DNA of 64,000 nt from Corynebacterium heidelbergense (GTDB lineage Bacteria > Actinomycetota > Actinomycetes > Mycobacteriales > Mycobacteriaceae): positions 2,249,071-2,313,070 of the forward strand of contig NZ_CP063191.1 of assembly GCF_028609845.1 (NCBI RefSeq), given 5' to 3'. Positions 1 to 8,341 of the stretch are shown here, one piece after another; position 1 is the stretch's first letter; every line of letters begins with the position of its first letter. The notes under the pieces are model-generated. The model ran no database searches and was not told the origin of the DNA. It saw only the letters and a list, made by a program, of their open reading frames with translations. The translations under genes and the position numbers were made by a program.

Positions 1-697
1 CCCCCGGCACGACGACCGGTTGCTTGGCCTCCTGGACCAGCTCCGCGATCTTGATCCGCTGCAGGTCCACCAGGCCAGTGATCTGCTCTTCGATGTCGTG
101 GGTGATGGACCCGGCAGAGGCGGAGAGCTCCACCAACTGCCGGATCGTATCGATATCCCGGCCCCCCACGGCGGCGCGGTCCACGGGCTCCACCCCCGAG
201 GCCTTCACCATGCGGTTGGCCAGGAAGTTCACGAACACGAGGATCGGCCGGGTCAGCCAGATGAAGGCCCGCGACGGTAGGGCCACCAGCTTGGCGGAAC
301 GCTCCGGGTGCGTAATGGCCCAGCTCTTCGGGGCCATCTCCCCCACCACGAGGTGCAGGAAGGTGACGAAGAGCAGGGCGAGAACGAAGCTCACCGCGCT
401 GGTTACCCCCTCCGGCAGGCCCACGGCGTGGATGGGCTTTTCCAGCAGGTGGTGCACGGCCGGCTCGGTGATGGCACCGAGGGCGAAGGTGCAGGCGGTG
501 ATGCCGAGCTGGGATCCGGCGAGCATGATGGTCAGCTCGTTGACACCGCGCAGGGCGGCGCGGGCGGCGCGGGAGTTCTCCGCATCCATCTCCAGGCGGT
601 TGCGGCGCGCCCCGAGCAGGGAGAATTCGAGGACAACGAAGAAAGCGCTGCCAATGATGAAAACAATGGTCAGCAATAGGGCGAGCGATGGATTCAT
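1..697 (-). CDS. CNNM/CBS-domain membrane protein (HlyC/CorC family), C-terminus cut by the window edge
   Basis: About 232 residues are visible from the ATG at 697; the reading frame stays open to base 1, so the C-terminus lies outside. The N-terminus has a hydrophobic segment (MNPSLALLLTIVFIIGSAFF) followed by further membrane stretches and the family motif GEMAPKSWAITHPE, which is typical of the CNNM (DUF21) transmembrane domain. The first part of the cytosolic CBS region follows (IDTIRQLVELSASAGS). Proteins of this family are linked to Mg2+/Co2+ efflux or homeostasis. The start codon follows the TAG of the upstream paralogue directly, so the two genes are a translationally coupled tandem pair. 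Confidence 0.88.
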   Translation of the reverse strand, partial: MNPSLALLLTIVFIIGSAFFVVLEFSLLGARRNRLEMDAENSRAARAALRGVNELTIMLAGSQLGITACTFALGAITEPAVHHLLEKPIHAVGLPEGVTSAVSFVLALLFVTFLHLVVGEMAPKSWAITHPERSAKLVALPSRAFIWLTRPILVFVNFLANRMVKASGVEPVDRAAVGGRDIDTIRQLVELSASAGSITHDIEEQITGLVDLQRIKIAELVQEAKQPVVVPG

Positions 698-2134
698 CTA
701 GCGCACCTCCTGGCCATCGTCGTCGTATTCGGCTCGGTCGCCCGGTCGGTCCGCACTGAGGTCCTCGTGGTCTTGGTCTGTGTCAGGGTTGGTGAGGTGG
801 ATGAGCTCCACCCGAACTTGGCTGGGCACGAAGCGGTCGATCTCCAATACGGTGAGGTGGAGTTGGCGGCCGATCTGCTCGTCTTCGGCGTATTCGCGCG
901 GATCCACGGGCAGGACCACTTCCACGTCCTCCCCCACTGCGGGCAGGTCCCCGAGCTCGGTGATGAGCAGGCCACCCAGGGTTTCCACGTCCACTGCGGG
1001 CAGGTCGTGGCCGATGGCGCGCTCGACCTCGTCGAGGTGCACGTCCCCGCCCATGGTCCAGGTGTTTTCGTCGATCTCGACGATGAGCTGTTCCGGTTCG
1101 TCGTCGTGCTCGTCGTGGATTTCGCCGACGAGCTCTTCGGCTAGGTCTTCGATGGTAATGACACCGGAGAACACGCCGTATTCGTCGATCACGCACGCGA
1201 TCTCGTCGCGACTGGTCTTCAGCAACTCCAGGGCGTCCGGCAACATCATGACGGTGGGGACCACCACGGGTTCCCGCATGACTTCGGAGATGGGGGTCTC
1301 ATCGGCGATGTCCGGGTCCAGCACGTCGGCGAGGTGGACCACGCCGAGGGGTTGCTCGTCGTCGCTGACCACGGGGTAGCGGCTGTGGTCGGTCACCATC
1401 ATCTGGCGGATGGCCCCCACCCCCACCTCGGCGCCGACGGTGCCGACGTTGGAGCGCGGGATCATGGCGTGTTCCACGTCCCGTTCGGGGAAGTCCAGGA
1501 TGCGGTCGAGGAGGATGGAGACGTCCTCCGGCAGGTCCCCGGATTCGCGGGAGTCCGCGACGATGCGGGTGAGGTCGTCCGATGTTGCGGTGGCGTCCAC
1601 GTCCTCCACCGGTTTGATGCCGAAGAGGCGAAGGACGCCGTTGGATGCCCACTCGAAGAAGGAAATGAGCCAGCCAAAGAGGCCCAAATAGATTCTTGTG
1701 GACGCCGCCAGCCCCTTCGCGAGCGGTTCTGGATTGGCCACTGCCAGGTTCTTCGGGTATAGCTCGCCGATGACCATCTGCACGATGGTGGCGACAGCCA
1801 GCGTTGCCACCGTAGCTGCTGTTACGGCTGTCGCGTTGTCGCTGTCTCCGGTAATGAGTTGCCCGAGCGCGCCACCTACCATGGGCCCACCCACCAAACC
1901 AACCAGAAGACCTGTCACCGTGATACCCAGCTGAGCGCCAGACAGCATGAAAGATGTGCGTTTTGTTACCTGCAGCGTTCGAGCCGCGGCTTTGTCGCCC
2001 TGGTCGGCGAGCGCCGCGAGGCGGGCGCGGTCCACCGACATGAAAGCGAATTCTTGGGCCACGAAGTAGCCGTTGGCTGCGATGATGAGCAGGATGAGCA
2101 GGATTCCTGCGATCAGGGACAGCACTGCGCTCAT
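698..2134 (-). CDS. CNNM/CBS-domain membrane protein (HlyC/CorC family)
   Basis: The 478-residue protein has an N-terminal CNNM membrane domain (about residues 1-190, with the motif GELYPKNLAVANPEPLA), a CBS pair (about 215-335, MIPRSNVGTVGAEVGVGAIRQMM and VIDEYGVFSGVITIEDLAEE) and a C-terminal CorC/HlyC domain (about 350-440, WTMGGDVHLDEVERAIG). This is the full architecture of the family associated with divalent-cation homeostasis; substrate and direction cannot be read from sequence. It is the first gene of a pair with the truncated paralogue downstream. The older name hemolysin C is probably misleading here. Confidence 0.92.
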   Translation of the reverse strand: MSAVLSLIAGILLILLIIAANGYFVAQEFAFMSVDRARLAALADQGDKAAARTLQVTKRTSFMLSGAQLGITVTGLLVGLVGGPMVGGALGQLITGDSDNATAVTAATVATLAVATIVQMVIGELYPKNLAVANPEPLAKGLAASTRIYLGLFGWLISFFEWASNGVLRLFGIKPVEDVDATATSDDLTRIVADSRESGDLPEDVSILLDRILDFPERDVEHAMIPRSNVGTVGAEVGVGAIRQMMVTDHSRYPVVSDDEQPLGVVHLADVLDPDIADETPISEVMREPVVVPTVMMLPDALELLKTSRDEIACVIDEYGVFSGVITIEDLAEELVGEIHDEHDDEPEQLIVEIDENTWTMGGDVHLDEVERAIGHDLPAVDVETLGGLLITELGDLPAVGEDVEVVLPVDPREYAEDEQIGRQLHLTVLEIDRFVPSQVRVELIHLTNPDTDQDHEDLSADRPGDRAEYDDDGQEVR

Positions 2135-2352
2135 CGGCTACCGCCCCGATCGGTGGTGCGGTTGGGTCTTCGGTTGTGGCTGGGCATCAACTGGCGCCGG
2201 GAGCCGGTACTCGGAGGCTCCTCAGGGCCAGGTGCAGAATGCTGGGAAAACGGCATGCGTTCATAGTAGCGGCAACGGGCCTGGGGCAACCCATCGCGAA
2301 AGGTCACCTCCCACCGTGGCGCATCGGGGGGCAGAGCAGGCGGCGTGTAAGG

Positions 2353-3285
2353 ATGGGGGCCATGGTTGCTCCCCACAGCGAACGCTTCGCGCTGCGCGCC
2401 GAGGATTCGGTCGCAGCGGTCATCGTCACCCATCGGCGGGCCGATCAATTGCGCCACAGCCTAGAGCTGGTGGCGAACCAGTCCAAGCCGGTGAGCTACA
2501 TCATCGTTGTGGACAACGGCCGGGAGCAGGCTGTGCAAGAGACCGTACAGCAGCTGTGCGGGGATCGCGGGGTCTACCTGCCGAGTGCCACGAACCTGGG
2601 CGGGGCGGGCGGGTTTGCCTATGGCTTCTTGACGGCCCTCGCGCTGGGTGCGGATGCCATCTGGTGTGCCGACGACGATGGCCGCCCGGCGGACACCGAG
2701 GTGCTGCGCACCCTCACGGAGGTGGCGGTGAACTATGGGTTGGCAGAAGTGTCCCCGGTGGTGTGCAACATCGACGAACCGGAGCGCTTGGCCTTTCCCC
2801 TGCGGCAGGGCCTAGTGTGGCGGCGCTTCCGTAAGGAATTGGAGGGGGACTTTCTACCGGGGATCGCCAGCCTGTTCAACGGAGCGCTGCTGAGCAGCAA
2901 GCTGCTGGAGGTGGTGGGGGTTCCCGATTACCGCTTGTTCATCCGGGGCGATGAGGTGGAGTTTCACCGGCGTTTGGTGCGCTCCGGGCTGCCATTCGGC
3001 ACCTGCCTGACGGCGGCTTATGTGCATCCGGACGGGTCTGCGGAGTTCAAGCCCATTCTGGGCGGGCGAATGCACACGCAGTACCCGGACAACGAGGTTA
3101 AGCGCTACTTCACCTATCGCAATCGGGGATACGTGATGAGCCAGCCGGGTATGCGAAAGCTCCTGCCCCAGGAGTACGCCCGGTTTGGGTGGTTCTTCCT
3201 GGTGCAGGAGCGTGATCCGCACGGTTTTGCGGAATGGTTCAAGCTGCACGCCCGGGGGCGGGGAGAGAAGTTCTTCCGCCCCTGA
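2353..3285 (+). CDS. glfT1: Galactofuranosyltransferase GlfT1 homologue (GT2 family)
   Basis: About 310 residues from the ATG at 2353 (a second in-frame ATG is at 2362). The sequence follows mycobacterial GlfT1 closely: AAVIVTHRRADQLRHSLE at the nucleotide-binding start, NLGGAGGFAYG, the DDD metal-binding run in WCADDDGRPAD, LFNGALL, FIRGDEVEFHRR and FKPILGGRMHTQYPDNE. GlfT1 adds the first galactofuranose residues to the decaprenyl-linked linker unit at the inner membrane and so begins the cell-wall galactan. The frame is open further upstream, but similarity begins here. It converges with the permease gene at 3297-4532. Confidence 0.93.
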   Translation: MGAMVAPHSERFALRAEDSVAAVIVTHRRADQLRHSLELVANQSKPVSYIIVVDNGREQAVQETVQQLCGDRGVYLPSATNLGGAGGFAYGFLTALALGADAIWCADDDGRPADTEVLRTLTEVAVNYGLAEVSPVVCNIDEPERLAFPLRQGLVWRRFRKELEGDFLPGIASLFNGALLSSKLLEVVGVPDYRLFIRGDEVEFHRRLVRSGLPFGTCLTAAYVHPDGSAEFKPILGGRMHTQYPDNEVKRYFTYRNRGYVMSQPGMRKLLPQEYARFGWFFLVQERDPHGFAEWFKLHARGRGEKFFRP

Positions 3286-3296
3286 GCGGGAATTTG

Positions 3297-4532
3297 TTAG
3301 TGCTCGGCGGCGGCGTGCTTGCCACCAGCCTGCGGCGTGGAGTTCCGGGGCGCGTCGCTGGCGGGCTTGGCGACGGTTGCCTCCTGTTCGCGCTCCCGAT
3401 CATCTCTGCGATCGTCGGGTTCGTCTTCGGCGTGAGGTGAGACCTCCCGGTAACCCATGTCCGGGAAGGGATCGTGCCCCGCGAGGTAACGCACCGCGGA
3501 ATTGCCCGCGGCCACCACCGGCACGGCGAACAGGGCCCCAGCAATGCCGAAGATGTAGGTCGCTGCTGCGACGACCACAATGACGACCAGCGGGTGCAGA
3601 GCCACGGCGCGGCCCATGAGGAAGGGCTGCAGGATGTGGGCCTCGCACTGATGGACGACGATCACGATGATGACCATAATCAGCGCGGTCACCGGCCCCT
3701 GGTCCACAAAGGCCACGAGGGCGGGGATCACGCCGCTGATCAGCGCGCCGACGATGGGGATGAAGGACAAGAGGAAAACCACGAAGGCCATGGGGAAGGC
3801 AAAGGGGACGCCTAAGACCAGCGCGCCCACGCCCACCCCCGTGGCGTTGATGAGGGCGACCAGCACCTGCGTGTGGGAGTACACGCTGACGCTGCGCCAG
3901 GCGCGCCGCATGGCCTGGTTGGTGGGCTCGCGAGCGGCCTGTGGCAGGAACCAGAGACAAAACTGCCACATCTTTTGCCCGTGGTGAAGGAAGAAGAATA
4001 GGGCGATAAGGCAAATAAGCAAACCGGCAAAGGAATCTACGACGGTATGCCCGGCTTCCACTGCACCCGAGACAACTTCCTTTCCGGACCCGCCCATCGA
4101 TTCCTTGGCCTGGGCGATGGCTGCTTCCAGCCGGTCGCTGGTCACGTGGAATGGGCTGTTGGCCAGGGAGTTCAGTAGTTCCCGGCCGCCGTTGCGGGCA
4201 CTATCGGCCATCTGGGGAATACCGCTGGCTAGCTGAGTGGTCAGCAGGGCCACGGCGCCGCCGATCACGCCGAGCACGGCGAAGATGGTGGCCAAGGAGG
4301 CCAGCGCGCGGGGCCACCGAAACTTCCGGTTGAGGAAGTTGGTGATGGGCATGAGCATCGCAGCCAGCAGCACCGCAACAAGCAGCGGGATGATGACGAT
4401 GAGAAGTTGGCTGACTACTTTGCCGAGCAATACAAGACCGCCCGCCATCAGCAGGAGGCACGCCGACCACGCGGCTGAGAGCACCACGGGATACGGCAAG
4501 TGCTCCACTTTGGGAATGAGTCTGCGCACCAT
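3297..4532 (-). CDS. AI-2E family transporter (PerM/UPF0118-like permease)
   Basis: A 411-residue integral membrane protein with paired N-terminal membrane segments, a long soluble loop (GIPQMADSARNGGRELLNSLANSPFHVTS...), a cluster of hydrophobic helices and the family signature HQCEAHILQPFLMGRAVALHPLVVIVVV. The last 50 or so residues are a charged cytoplasmic tail (EDEPDDRRDDREREQEATVAKP). Members have been linked to autoinducer-2 export, Na+/H+ exchange or other small-molecule flux; the substrate here is unknown. It is convergent with glfT1 and upstream of neither GtrA gene in an obvious operon. Confidence 0.88.
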   Translation of the reverse strand: MVRRLIPKVEHLPYPVVLSAAWSACLLLMAGGLVLLGKVVSQLLIVIIPLLVAVLLAAMLMPITNFLNRKFRWPRALASLATIFAVLGVIGGAVALLTTQLASGIPQMADSARNGGRELLNSLANSPFHVTSDRLEAAIAQAKESMGGSGKEVVSGAVEAGHTVVDSFAGLLICLIALFFFLHHGQKMWQFCLWFLPQAAREPTNQAMRRAWRSVSVYSHTQVLVALINATGVGVGALVLGVPFAFPMAFVVFLLSFIPIVGALISGVIPALVAFVDQGPVTALIMVIIVIVVHQCEAHILQPFLMGRAVALHPLVVIVVVAAATYIFGIAGALFAVPVVAAGNSAVRYLAGHDPFPDMGYREVSPHAEDEPDDRRDDREREQEATVAKPASDAPRNSTPQAGGKHAAAEH

Positions 4533-4639
4533 AGGCAGGGGGTCCTTCCGGGAACTACGTATATTGCTAATAGATCGCGTTGAACCTTACCCCGGGGGTG
4601 CGCAAACTGGGAAGTCACGTAGGTTCAAAGCCCCCAGGG

Positions 4640-5080
4640 TTACCGACGGAAGATGAGGAACCGCTGGATCGCGAAATTGATCACCGTCGCCATGCCCTGG
4701 GCGATGATGAAGCTCACGATTCGCACGCCCAACGGCGGCAACCCGGTGGTATTTAGCCACGGAATCGTAAGTCTGTACAGGCCCCATTGCACCGCAAAGG
4801 TCAGCAAGTAGGTGAGCATGGTCACCGCAAAGCGGCGGAAGGACTTCTCGGCCTGGAATGTCCACCGGCGATTGATGAAGTATGCGGTGAGCGTACCGAG
4901 GATGAAGCCCACGGCCTTAGAGACCCCGTCGGACCAGTCCAGAAGGAAGTGGGTACCCGCCGTGGTGCCGAAGTCCACGATGGCGGAGAAGGCACCTACG
5001 GCAATGAATCGGAAGAGCTGCTGGTTGAGCGTCGCCGGGTTGCGGACGGTCTGTTCGGCCATCACCTCGGTGGTGGTCAT
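4640..5080 (-). CDS. GtrA family membrane protein
   Basis: A 146-residue protein with four predicted membrane helices and the GtrA signatures FRFIAVGAFSAIVDFGT near the N-terminus, FILGTLTAYFINRRWTF in the middle and NFAIQRFLIFRR at the C-terminus. GtrA proteins are small four-helix membrane proteins, often taken as flippases or scaffolds for lipid-linked sugars. In mycobacteria a GtrA protein (Rv3789) is encoded beside dprE1 and acts in arabinan synthesis. Here the gene lies 8 bp after a second, larger GtrA gene and about 3 kb from dprE1, so a cell-wall role is likely but inferred. Confidence 0.88.
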   Translation of the reverse strand: MTTTEVMAEQTVRNPATLNQQLFRFIAVGAFSAIVDFGTTAGTHFLLDWSDGVSKAVGFILGTLTAYFINRRWTFQAEKSFRRFAVTMLTYLLTFAVQWGLYRLTIPWLNTTGLPPLGVRIVSFIIAQGMATVINFAIQRFLIFRR

Positions 5081-5088
5081 AACTGGGG

Positions 5089-5820
5089 CTACTCCTTGGT
5101 ATTCCTATGGTTGTGGGTATTCCTATGGTTGTGGGTATTCCTATGGTTGTGCGCGGCTTGAGCGCCGCGCTTATCGCGCACCACGCGGAAAGTCCAGAAC
5201 TTGTTGAACAGGAAGTTGGCGGGAATGGCGAACATCACGCCAATGAGGTTGCCCCAGTAGGCCCGGGTACGCAGCCCGGTAGAGTTATCGAAGACGTCGT
5301 GGGGCAGCGACAGCGGGGAGTTGTAGTTCACCAGGGCCGTACAGACCACCAGCGTGATGAGCAGGCCAAAAACGCCCACGGCCATGAACTGCGGCAATTG
5401 CTTCCACCACGGCTTCTTCTCCAGGCCGCCGAACGTCCAATAACGGTTGAGGATGAAGTTCCAGATATTCGCCACGACGAAAGCTACCACGGAAAACAGG
5501 TGGTACCAGCGCACGTGGAACTGCGTGCCCAGGAGGTTCAGTAAGGGGTCCTGCACATCCGCATTGAAGGCCCACAGGGAGAACTTCTTCACCGCCACAA
5601 CAGCGGCCTGGTTCACAACCACGCCGGAGGCCCCGACGATGCCGAAGCGCAGGAATTGCCGGGCCAGCCGCTTGCTGCGCTGCCGGGTGGAGGGGCGCTG
5701 CGCTGCAGGGGCTGCGGTGTCCTCCACCTGGGGCCCCCTCGCCCGGGTGCCCGTGACCGTCGTTGCGGGCGAGATAAGAGCATCTGTGGTGTCGCTCGAC
5801 GCGGAGTACTTACTGGACAA
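5089..5820 (-). CDS. GtrA family membrane protein with repetitive His/Asn-rich tail
   Basis: A 243-residue GtrA protein: disordered N-terminal 50 residues, then FLRFGIVGASGVVVNQAAV, NIWNFILNRYWTFGG, helices through ITLVVCTALVNY, and NFLFNKFWTFRVV. It is longer than the usual 130-150 residues because of the N-terminal extension and an enlarged central loop (SPLSLPHDVFDNSTGLRTRAYWG). The last residues are three copies of HNHRNT, encoded by an 18-bp tandem repeat, placed on the side following the last helix. It precedes and is probably co-transcribed with the smaller GtrA gene. Function is inferred from family only. Confidence 0.88.
   Translation of the reverse strand: MSSKYSASSDTTDALISPATTVTGTRARGPQVEDTAAPAAQRPSTRQRSKRLARQFLRFGIVGASGVVVNQAAVVAVKKFSLWAFNADVQDPLLNLLGTQFHVRWYHLFSVVAFVVANIWNFILNRYWTFGGLEKKPWWKQLPQFMAVGVFGLLITLVVCTALVNYNSPLSLPHDVFDNSTGLRTRAYWGNLIGVMFAIPANFLFNKFWTFRVVRDKRGAQAAHNHRNTHNHRNTHNHRNTKE
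5100..5153. repeat. 18-bp tandem repeat, three copies
   Basis: The unit TATTCCTATGGTTGTGGG occurs three times head to tail (5100-5117, 5118-5135, 5136-5153), the last with one change near its end. It lies inside the 3' end of the larger GtrA gene and encodes the triple HNHRNT tail. The unit is a multiple of three, so copy-number change would not break the frame. Confidence 0.95.
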
Positions 5821-5927
5821 GGGCCTTTTACTCGTTTCGGGGGCTTGCTGCTGGTCTGGGGGCGCGTTTCCAGTAGATTACGCCCGCCAAAGCGCTAACC
5901 ATAACATTGGCAGCCCCCGCCCGTCCG

Positions 5928-7247
5928 TCACCGCTGCAACAAGAAACGGTACATCTCCAGCCGTTCCACCAGGGAGCGTTGGGGAACCAGCGGAATCGGG
6001 CCACTGGTGGGTCGCGTCTGCCAGCCGTCCGCCCCAGCGAGGGCCAGCAGCTTCCCCGTGGCGCGGGACAGCGTGCGGATCTCCTCCGCCGTCAGCGCAT
6101 CGGAGGCGGAGCGGCCCTTCTCTACGGGCCCCAGGTGCGCTGGGTCCGTGGCGTCCCCACGGCAAAAACCGAGACGGGACAGGAAGGCCACGCTGGCGCG
6201 GTCGGTCCCGGCGGAGTCCACGAGGGCGGACAGGGCGACGATGCGTGCCCACGCGGCGGCCCGGCCCAGGCGAGTGCGCTCCACGGGGGCATCTGCCAGT
6301 AGTTCCGCCGAGCGCTCGGTCACGGGCGCCGGTCGGTCCAGGTCCAGGGCCTGCAGTAGCGGGATGAAGTCGAACAGCTCTCCGTGGCGCAGCAGAGCCC
6401 GCAGCTCCTTATCCACGCTGGATAGGACGTTCTCCACCGAATCCTCACCGGCCAGGGTGAAGTTGGTGTGGGTGACATCCACTACCTCCGGGATGCCCAG
6501 GGGGTGGGGCGGGAAACCGGACGGGGGCTGTGCCGCCGCGCTGGGCTCGGAGGTGGCGTCCGAAAGATCATCGGGCTCATCGGCGAGGAATTCGGCGGTG
6601 AGCAGCACAGCATCCGGTCCGGATTCCCCACCTCCCCCGGGCCTGGGCGCGGTTTGCCCGGGGACGATATGGGAAAGCAGGTCCTCCTCGGCGGGGCTGG
6701 TGGTTGCCGCGGCGCCCTCCCAATGACCGACGACGCCACTCACCGGATCCACCATCACATCCGACACGCTGAGGAAGAACTCGTACCCCCCGGTGCGCAG
6801 CACCCCCACACCCCCGCGATCCAGGGCGGCGCCAACCTCCGTTCCGATCGAATGCTTCGCGCGGGAGTAGGTTCGCAACACCCCGGACTGGCGCACGCGC
6901 AGCTCCCAGCCAGCGTCGCCATCGTCCCCTTGCGGCCACTCGTAGCAGGTGAGGATGGCCTCCACGAGATCCGCCACACTCATGCAACCGCTGACCGACA
7001 GCAACCGGGTGTAGTGCCCCAGCCCCGAAAGATGGTGATCCACGTTGACCAGAAGGCGGAGGCAGGTGCGGTCAGCCGACGGGCGGATGTAGGGCGCACC
7101 GGAAGGGTGTGGGATGGGGGACGACGCCGACGCCCGCGCGCTGCCCGAAGCCCCCGCCCCGGCAGCACCAGTGGGCATGGGGAAGGCCAGGACAGTGCCC
7201 CGCGTGTGCCTCACCGGCCCTCCCGCCGCGATGTGCTGCGCAATCAT
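5928..7247 (-). CDS. Conserved protein of unknown function, coupled to the upstream gene
   Basis: A 439-residue protein if started at the ATG at 7247, whose ATGA overlaps the stop of the upstream gene; the frame is open to 7355 but that part overlaps coding sequence. I do not recognise a named family with confidence. Visible parts: a low-complexity Gly/Ala/Ser linker (about residues 25-50), a compact domain with CLRLLVNVDHHLSGLGHYTR and LVEAILTCYEWPQ that faintly recalls the pRiA4b ORF-3 fold, a Pro/Ala-rich linker, and an alpha-helical Ala/Leu-rich C-terminal half. No signal peptide or membrane helix is evident, so it is probably cytoplasmic. Confidence 0.72.
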   Translation of the reverse strand: MIAQHIAAGGPVRHTRGTVLAFPMPTGAAGAGASGSARASASSPIPHPSGAPYIRPSADRTCLRLLVNVDHHLSGLGHYTRLLSVSGCMSVADLVEAILTCYEWPQGDDGDAGWELRVRQSGVLRTYSRAKHSIGTEVGAALDRGGVGVLRTGGYEFFLSVSDVMVDPVSGVVGHWEGAAATTSPAEEDLLSHIVPGQTAPRPGGGGESGPDAVLLTAEFLADEPDDLSDATSEPSAAAQPPSGFPPHPLGIPEVVDVTHTNFTLAGEDSVENVLSSVDKELRALLRHGELFDFIPLLQALDLDRPAPVTERSAELLADAPVERTRLGRAAAWARIVALSALVDSAGTDRASVAFLSRLGFCRGDATDPAHLGPVEKGRSASDALTAEEIRTLSRATGKLLALAGADGWQTRPTSGPIPLVPQRSLVERLEMYRFLLQR

Positions 7248-7879
7248 GCACCCCAGCGTAACGGCGCCTTCGCCAACTCGCCGGGCGAAGTGCCTTGCGC
7301 GTCCGGCAGCCTGCGGGCCCGAACCTTCTCGAAAGCGGCCCACTCCCGCAGCCAAATCCGCAGGCCACGGGCCACGTCCATGACGGCGGTGACGGCGTCC
7401 AGGGCGGGCCCCGCCAAGTCCTTCGGGGCATGCCCGGAAACTCGGGAGATCTCGGCGATCACCGGCCAGGCCGGTTGGCGCTTGCCAGGGTTCGCGTTCG
7501 CGAAGTCCCGACGGGCGGTCTCCAGCGCTTCTGCCACAGCCACGTAGGTGGCCGGTAGGTCGATGCGCAGTTCCTGGGGGATTTCCGGGATCGGCGTCGC
7601 CTCAGGGTTGGCGGATGTGTCGCTGCTGTCGGCTACGGGAACCTCGTCGGCTAAAAGGACGGGCCAATGTACCAACGAGCGCAGCACCGCAGCCGGATCC
7701 GTCCGCTCGGGCAGCCACTCGGCCGTCGCCGCGAAACCGCTCACGCCCTCCGGGGTGAGCAGCCAGGCCCCCGAAAAGTCCCCCCGGGTGATGTTGGGGT
7801 CGGTTTCCACCTGCCAGACGGCGGTGACATCCCCGCGCCGGGCGATGACGAGGACGGGGTCGAAGTCAGCGGTGCTCAT
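7244..7879 (-). CDS. Protein of unknown function, first gene of a coupled pair
   Basis: A 211-residue protein from the ATG at 7879 (MSTADFDPVLVIARRGD); the frame is open to 7972 but that would run into the divergent promoter region. The first 90 residues look like a small beta-rich domain (VTAVWQVETDPNITRGDFSGAWLLTPEG); the C-terminal half is alpha-helical with Trp/Arg-rich stretches (GLRIWLREWAAFEKVRARRLPDA). No known motif is visible. Its TGA overlaps the start codon of the next gene by four bases, which suggests the two products work together. Confidence 0.68.
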   Translation of the reverse strand: MSTADFDPVLVIARRGDVTAVWQVETDPNITRGDFSGAWLLTPEGVSGFAATAEWLPERTDPAAVLRSLVHWPVLLADEVPVADSSDTSANPEATPIPEIPQELRIDLPATYVAVAEALETARRDFANANPGKRQPAWPVIAEISRVSGHAPKDLAGPALDAVTAVMDVARGLRIWLREWAAFEKVRARRLPDAQGTSPGELAKAPLRWGA

Positions 7880-7960
7880 GGCGCACAAGTGTACTGACGC
7901 CTCGGCCGCAGCCCTGGCGGGTTGTTGGCGCGGATCCTCGGGGGTCGGCCAGGACGCCGG

Positions 7961-7966
7961 TAGCAT
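7961..7966 (+). promoter_or_regulatory. Candidate -10 element of a leaderless promoter
   Basis: TAGCAT ends eight bases before the ATG at 7975 and no ribosome-binding sequence lies between, as expected for a leaderless transcript. No convincing -35 hexamer is visible. Confidence 0.4.
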
Positions 7967-7974
7967 GGGCAACC

Positions 7975-8286
7975 ATGGCCGGATTCCTCAATCGCATCGC
8001 AGGCGCTATCACCCCCAACAGGCGCCGCAAGCACGTCCAGTCCGATGAGACGGCCCCACCCCAGCGCGTTGGCGGCGTTGGCACAAACACCACCTACGAA
8101 GCCGCCGAGCGCACAGCCTCCCCGCTGAACAACTACATGACCCGGCTCATGGCCCAAGAGCTACCCATGCTGGATAGCACCAGCCGCCGCCGCGTCAACG
8201 AACTTCTGCGGGAATACACAGGACCCACGATCGAAAGTGTGGAGGACCTGCCCGAAGAAGTCCGGGAGATCATGGAACTGCGCTGA
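7975..8286 (+). CDS. Small conserved hypothetical protein
   Basis: A 103-residue hydrophilic protein with a basic N-terminus ([20 protein letters not shown]), a variable middle and an acidic helical C-terminus ([39 protein letters not shown]) that looks like the conserved part. No membrane segment or known domain is visible. It is divergent from the coupled unknown pair (95 bp apart) and lies 55 bp upstream of dprE1 on the same strand, so it may be co-transcribed with dprE1-dprE2. Function unknown. Confidence 0.7.
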   Translation: MAGFLNRIAGAITPNRRRKHVQSDETAPPQRVGGVGTNTTYEAAERTASPLNNYMTRLMAQELPMLDSTSRRRVNELLREYTGPTIESVEDLPEEVREIMELR

Positions 8287-8341
8287 CCCGCGCCCATCGC
8301 GTTCCCACTACCTAGCGGCCCCACCGCCTATCGTGGAGCGT

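Noticed and set aside
5100-5153. CRISPR-like array
   Set aside because: Repeats are contiguous with no spacers and lie inside a coding frame.
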